Shown: one piece after another, positions 6,614 through 9,187 of the stretch
How the letters are laid out: the number at the start of each line of letters is the position of its first letter
How positions within the stretch are numbered: the first letter of the stretch is position 1
Source of the DNA: JAJBWD01 sp041670885
GTDB lineage: Bacteria > Bacillota > Clostridia > Clostridiales > Clostridiaceae
Assembly: GCA_041670885.1 (NCBI GenBank)
Contig: JBAXYJ010000110.1
Span: forward strand, 1 to 9,187
DNA length: 9,187 nt
Direction of reading: 5' to 3'
Made by a program: the position numbers and the translations under genes
The notes under the pieces: generated by a model
The model's input: the letters and a program-made list of their open reading frames with translations, nothing else
What the model was told of the DNA's origin: nothing
The model's database searches: none

Positions 6614-7300
6614 ATGGAAAAATCTATAGGTAAGGTTCTTATAGTAGATGATGATGAAAATATATGTGAAGTTATAAAATTATATCTAGAAAATTCAGGA
6701 TACGAAACTCAGCTTAGCTTTGACGGAAAGGATGCTGAGGAAAAGTTTTTAACTTATAAACCTGATTTGGTTATTCTTGATATTATGCTTCCTCATATAG
6801 ATGGAATAGGGGTTTTAAAATGGATTAGAAAAGAAAGCAGTACTCCTGTTATAATGCTGACAGCTAAGGGAGAGACCTTTGACAAGGTGCTGGGTTTAGA
6901 ACTGGGAGCAGATGATTACATAGTAAAGCCATTTCAGGCTAAGGAGCTTATTGCCAGGGTTAAGGCAGTACTTAGAAGATACATCCATGAAGGAGAGGAT
7001 AAGGAAATACTTAAGTTCTCAGATTTATCCATTAATATAAATTCATATATAGTGATATACAAAGGAAATGAGCTTAAAATGCCTCCTAAGGAATTTGAAC
7101 TTTTATATTTTCTTGCACTTAATAAAAATAAGGTATATACAAGAGAACAGCTTCTTTGTGAGGTATGGGGGTATGACTACCCAGGAGACTCCAGGACTGT
7201 AGATGTTCATGTTAAAAGGCTTAGGGGGAAATTACCTGATGGCTTGAATTGGCATTTAGAAACAGTTTGGGGTGTTGGTTACAAATTTGAGGTGAAATAA
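6614..7300 (+). CDS. Two-component response regulator, OmpR/PhoB family
   Basis: DNA-binding transcription factor switched by phosphorylation from the adjacent kinase. 228 residues from ATG 6614, a normal length. The receiver domain (about 6-120) has the acidic pair Asp12/Asp13, the phospho-acceptor Asp56 in LVILDIMLP, Thr83 and Lys105 in the KPF motif, so all active-site residues are present. The C-terminal winged helix (about 133-228) shows the family motifs MPPKEFELLYFL (156-167), REQLL (177-181) and RTVDVHVKRLRGKL (194-207), ending in TVWGVGYKF. The last base of its TAA is the first base of the kinase ATG, so the pair is translationally coupled. It resembles PhoP/ResD-type regulators broadly, but the signal and target genes cannot be inferred here. 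Confidence 0.94.
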   Translation: MEKSIGKVLIVDDDENICEVIKLYLENSGYETQLSFDGKDAEEKFLTYKPDLVILDIMLPHIDGIGVLKWIRKESSTPVIMLTAKGETFDKVLGLELGADDYIVKPFQAKELIARVKAVLRRYIHEGEDKEILKFSDLSININSYIVIYKGNELKMPPKEFELLYFLALNKNKVYTREQLLCEVWGYDYPGDSRTVDVHVKRLRGKLPDGLNWHLETVWGVGYKFEVK

Positions 7301-8706
7301 TGAGGAAAAGCTTATTCGCAAAACTGGTTCTCACATTCATTATTATAATAACCTGTTCGTTTGTTATACTGGGAGCTTTTTTATCTATATGGTTTGAAGG
7401 ATATTATTTCGACCAGAGAAGTGTTCAGCTTGATAACGAAGCTAAAATAATGGAGCCTATAGTTGAGGAATATTTAGACAGCAAATTATCCTCAGAAAAA
7501 ATGGCAGATACTTTAACCTATATATCAAAATATATTTATGCAGACATTTGGATAGTAGACTCCAGCGGTTATGTATATGCAGTCTCTGATAACAAATCTA
7601 ATAAGTTGATAGGAAAAAAGATACTTGGGGATGAGCTGGAAACAATAAGAGGCGGGAAAACTGTTGATAAAAGATGGACATTTAATTCTTTGTTTACACT
7701 GCCCGTACACTCCTATATTAAGCCTATATACGGGCCCAGTGTAGGATTTGCCGGAGCAGTAATTATGAATACATCATTATATGACATTAAAGAGCCTCTT
7801 AAGAGGGTATACTATATCATATGGGTTTCAGCTACAATCGCTATATTATCCTCTTCCTTTGTCATATATTATTTTGCCAGCTGGATATTAATAAAGCCTC
7901 TTGGGAAAATCAATGAAGCTTCAAAGAAAATAGCAAAGGGAGATACCTCAAAAAGGGTAGTTGTTAGATCAAATGACGAAATAGGAGAACTGGCGGATTC
8001 CTTTAATATTATGGCGGATTCACTGGAAAAGGTTGATAAAAACAGAAGCGATTTTATTTCCAATGTATCTCATGAGCTTAGATCACCAATGACATCTATA
8101 AATGGATTTATAAGCGGTATTTTAGATGGTGTTATTCCTAAAGAGAAAGAAAGAAATTATCTTATGGTAACTCAAAATGAGGTAGGCCGGTTAAACAGGC
8201 TGATAAATGATCTTCTTGATTTATCTGCAATTGAGTCTGGGAATATTAAGCTGAATATACAGCAGGTAAATATTGAGGAGATTATAAAAGAAACTGTGAT
8301 AAAATTTGAGCAGAGAATAAAGGATAAGGAAATAAATATAGAAATATCCTTTCAACAGGAAAACAGTTTAGCCTGCTGCGATAAAGATAGAATGGAGCAG
8401 GTCCTGACTAATCTTGTAGATAATGCTATAAAATATGGCATAATTGGAGGAAATATAAAAATAAAAACTGAAACTTTCCAGGGAAAATTGATTGTTTCTA
8501 TTTATAATGATTGTGAAGAGCTTTCAGCAGATGATTTAAGTCATATGTTTGAACGGTTTTATAAGAAGGATAGGTCCAGAACATCAAAAAGCAGTACTGG
8601 ACTGGGGCTTTCAATAGCAAGAAGCATTCTGCTTCTTCAAGACAATGAAATATGGGCAGAAAAAAGGGATAAGGGAATAGAATTTATTTTTACATTAAAC
8701 AAATAG
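7300..8706 (+). CDS. Membrane sensor histidine kinase
   Basis: Partner of the preceding regulator, 468 residues. Order of parts: TM1 about 8-31; an extracytoplasmic sensor region about 32-168 with a PAS/Cache-like stretch (ADIWIVDSSGYVYAVSDN, 81-98); TM2 about 170-194; HAMP about 195-246; HisKA with the phospho-acceptor His258 in SNVSHELRSPM; and the HATPase domain about 360-468. The N box is NLVDNAIKY (Asn375), the F box MFERFYKKDRSR (416-427), and the G2 box STGLGLSIAR (432-441). The G1 box is degenerate: YNDCEEL (402-408) aligns where DxGxG is expected. Related kinases often have Asn in place of this Asp, so activity is still likely. The start is ATG 7300, overlapping the regulator stop by one base, with GAGGTG five bases upstream. 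The ligand is unknown. Confidence 0.93.
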   Translation: MRKSLFAKLVLTFIIIITCSFVILGAFLSIWFEGYYFDQRSVQLDNEAKIMEPIVEEYLDSKLSSEKMADTLTYISKYIYADIWIVDSSGYVYAVSDNKSNKLIGKKILGDELETIRGGKTVDKRWTFNSLFTLPVHSYIKPIYGPSVGFAGAVIMNTSLYDIKEPLKRVYYIIWVSATIAILSSSFVIYYFASWILIKPLGKINEASKKIAKGDTSKRVVVRSNDEIGELADSFNIMADSLEKVDKNRSDFISNVSHELRSPMTSINGFISGILDGVIPKEKERNYLMVTQNEVGRLNRLINDLLDLSAIESGNIKLNIQQVNIEEIIKETVIKFEQRIKDKEINIEISFQQENSLACCDKDRMEQVLTNLVDNAIKYGIIGGNIKIKTETFQGKLIVSIYNDCEELSADDLSHMFERFYKKDRSRTSKSSTGLGLSIARSILLLQDNEIWAEKRDKGIEFIFTLNK

Positions 8707-8747
8707 GGTAAGAATGGCGAGAAGTTTGTTTTTAGTGATATGAATTT

Positions 8748-8775
8748 TTGTTCTGAAATTTATTGAGTATATATT
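8748..8775 (+). promoter_or_regulatory. Weak candidate promoter ahead of the transposase
   Basis: TTGTTC (8748-8753), 16 bp and TATATT (8770-8775) could start transcription near 8782, just before the hairpin. The match is mediocre and the DNA is AT-rich, so this is tentative. The rest of the 8707-8790 spacer shows no gene and no clear terminator for the kinase. Confidence 0.2.
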
Positions 8776-8790
8776 TTCCCTGTATAAGAC

Positions 8791-8836
8791 AAGCCCTCTT
8801 AGGAGATGATATAGATATTATTTCCAAGGAGGGCTT
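8791..8836 (+). promoter_or_regulatory. Long stem-loop that encloses the transposase ribosome binding site
   Basis: Bases 8791-8811 pair with 8816-8836 as a 21-bp stem with one A-A mismatch, a few G-U pairs and a four-base loop. The 3' arm contains AAGGAGG (8826-8832), the ribosome binding site of the transposase starting at 8839, and the arm runs into four T. It can therefore hide the ribosome binding site in transcripts arriving from upstream, and might also act as a terminator for the kinase operon, though the T run is short. Sequestration of this kind is known for IS10, IS50 and IS200; applying it here is inference. Confidence 0.7.
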
Positions 8837-8838
8837 TT

Positions 8839-9187
8839 ATGCATAGCTTATTTAAACAAGGAATGAATGAAAGAAAACTAAATAAGATAATCTGTCCCCA
8901 CTGCCAAAGCAAAGAGATAGTTAAATATGGTTTTTATAAGAAAGAGCAGCGCTATAAATGTAAAGACTGCGGCAGAACCTTTAATCCATACACAGGGACA
9001 CTTCTTAACTGGTCTCATTATAAAGACAAGTGGGGAAGCTTTATTGAAACCATGGGGAAGGATATGTCACTCCGAGAAGCGGACCAGGCTATAGGAGTAC
9101 GGTACTCAACATTATTTTATTGGAGACATAAGGTAATGAACATATTAAACCAGGGAAAAGAAGAAAAGTTAAATGGAGTAATTGAGA
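8839..9187 (+). CDS. IS1595-like transposase, N-terminal part (cut by right edge)
   Basis: The first 116 codons of a transposase. An N-terminal zinc ribbon is formed by CPHC (Cys19, Cys22) and CKDC (Cys41, Cys44), in the pattern CPxC...QRYKCKDCGRTF followed by TGT (52-54). Then comes a helical segment with SLREADQAIGV and TLFYWRHKVM (residues 77-100) resembling a helix-turn-helix. This order (zinc ribbon, RTFxxxTGT, SLR...WRHK) is that of the IS1595 (ISXO2-like) family, whose catalytic DDE-type domain would follow outside the window. The start is ATG 8839 with AAGGAGG six bases upstream, inside a hairpin arm. Three of its six Arg codons are CGN, whereas the neighbouring core genes use nearly only AGA/AGG, a sign of foreign origin. 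Whether the element is intact cannot be seen. Confidence 0.85.
   Translation, partial: MHSLFKQGMNERKLNKIICPHCQSKEIVKYGFYKKEQRYKCKDCGRTFNPYTGTLLNWSHYKDKWGSFIETMGKDMSLREADQAIGVRYSTLFYWRHKVMNILNQGKEEKLNGVIE

Larger units (their letters stand above)
8780..9187 (+). mobile_element. Left part of a putative IS1595-family insertion sequence
   Basis: Inferred from the transposase start and the leading hairpin. The left boundary is approximate: the terminal inverted repeat cannot be defined because the other end is outside the window, and no target duplication can be checked. The element lies downstream of the kinase stop and leaves that gene intact. Confidence 0.5.

Overview
The window looks like a piece of chromosome from a low-GC, endospore-forming Firmicute, most likely a Clostridium-type species. 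Reasons: strongly AT-rich intergenic DNA, Arg codons that are almost all AGA/AGG in the core genes, strong AGGAGG-type ribosome binding sites, some TTG starts, Bacillus-type purR next to spoVG, and a good match to a sigma-H promoter ahead of spoVG. The species cannot be named from this sequence alone.

Layout. (1) Positions 1-805, minus strand: the N-terminal 268 codons of murC (peptidoglycan precursor ligase), cut by the left edge. (2) 806-1034: divergent control region with promoters for murC and purR and a PurBox-like inverted pair. (3) 1035-1853 purR, then 1986-2276 spoVG with its own sigma-H promoter, a possible 14-codon leader ORF and a strong terminator. (4) 2398-3768 glmU and 3804-4766 prs, read as an operon from a near-consensus sigma-A promoter. 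It ends in a bidirectional terminator shared with the convergent gene. (5) 4794-6320, minus strand: a phosphohexomutase (PMM/PGM superfamily). (6) 6321-6613: divergent promoter region. (7) 6614-7300 and 7300-8706: a translationally coupled OmpR-type response regulator and membrane histidine kinase. (8) 8707-9187: an AT-rich spacer, a long hairpin that contains a ribosome binding site, and the start of an IS1595-like transposase cut by the right edge.

How the genes fit together. MurC, GlmU and the phosphohexomutase all serve envelope precursor synthesis. GlmU makes UDP-GlcNAc, MurC adds L-Ala to UDP-MurNAc, and the mutase isomerises a hexose phosphate for polysaccharide or glycolipid synthesis. 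Prs makes PRPP, which is both the purine precursor and the effector sensed by PurR. The block purR-spoVG-glmU-prs is the known conserved Firmicute cluster (B. subtilis purR-yabJ-spoVG-glmU-prs-ctc), here without yabJ and without ctc/pth directly after prs. The two-component system has no evident functional link to its neighbours, and the transposase marks the beginning of mobile DNA.

Most of the window is ordinary core genome. I see no clearly new system. The points most worth a second look are the hairpin that buries the transposase ribosome binding site, the possible leader peptide overlapping the spoVG start, and the probable autoregulatory PurBox pair.
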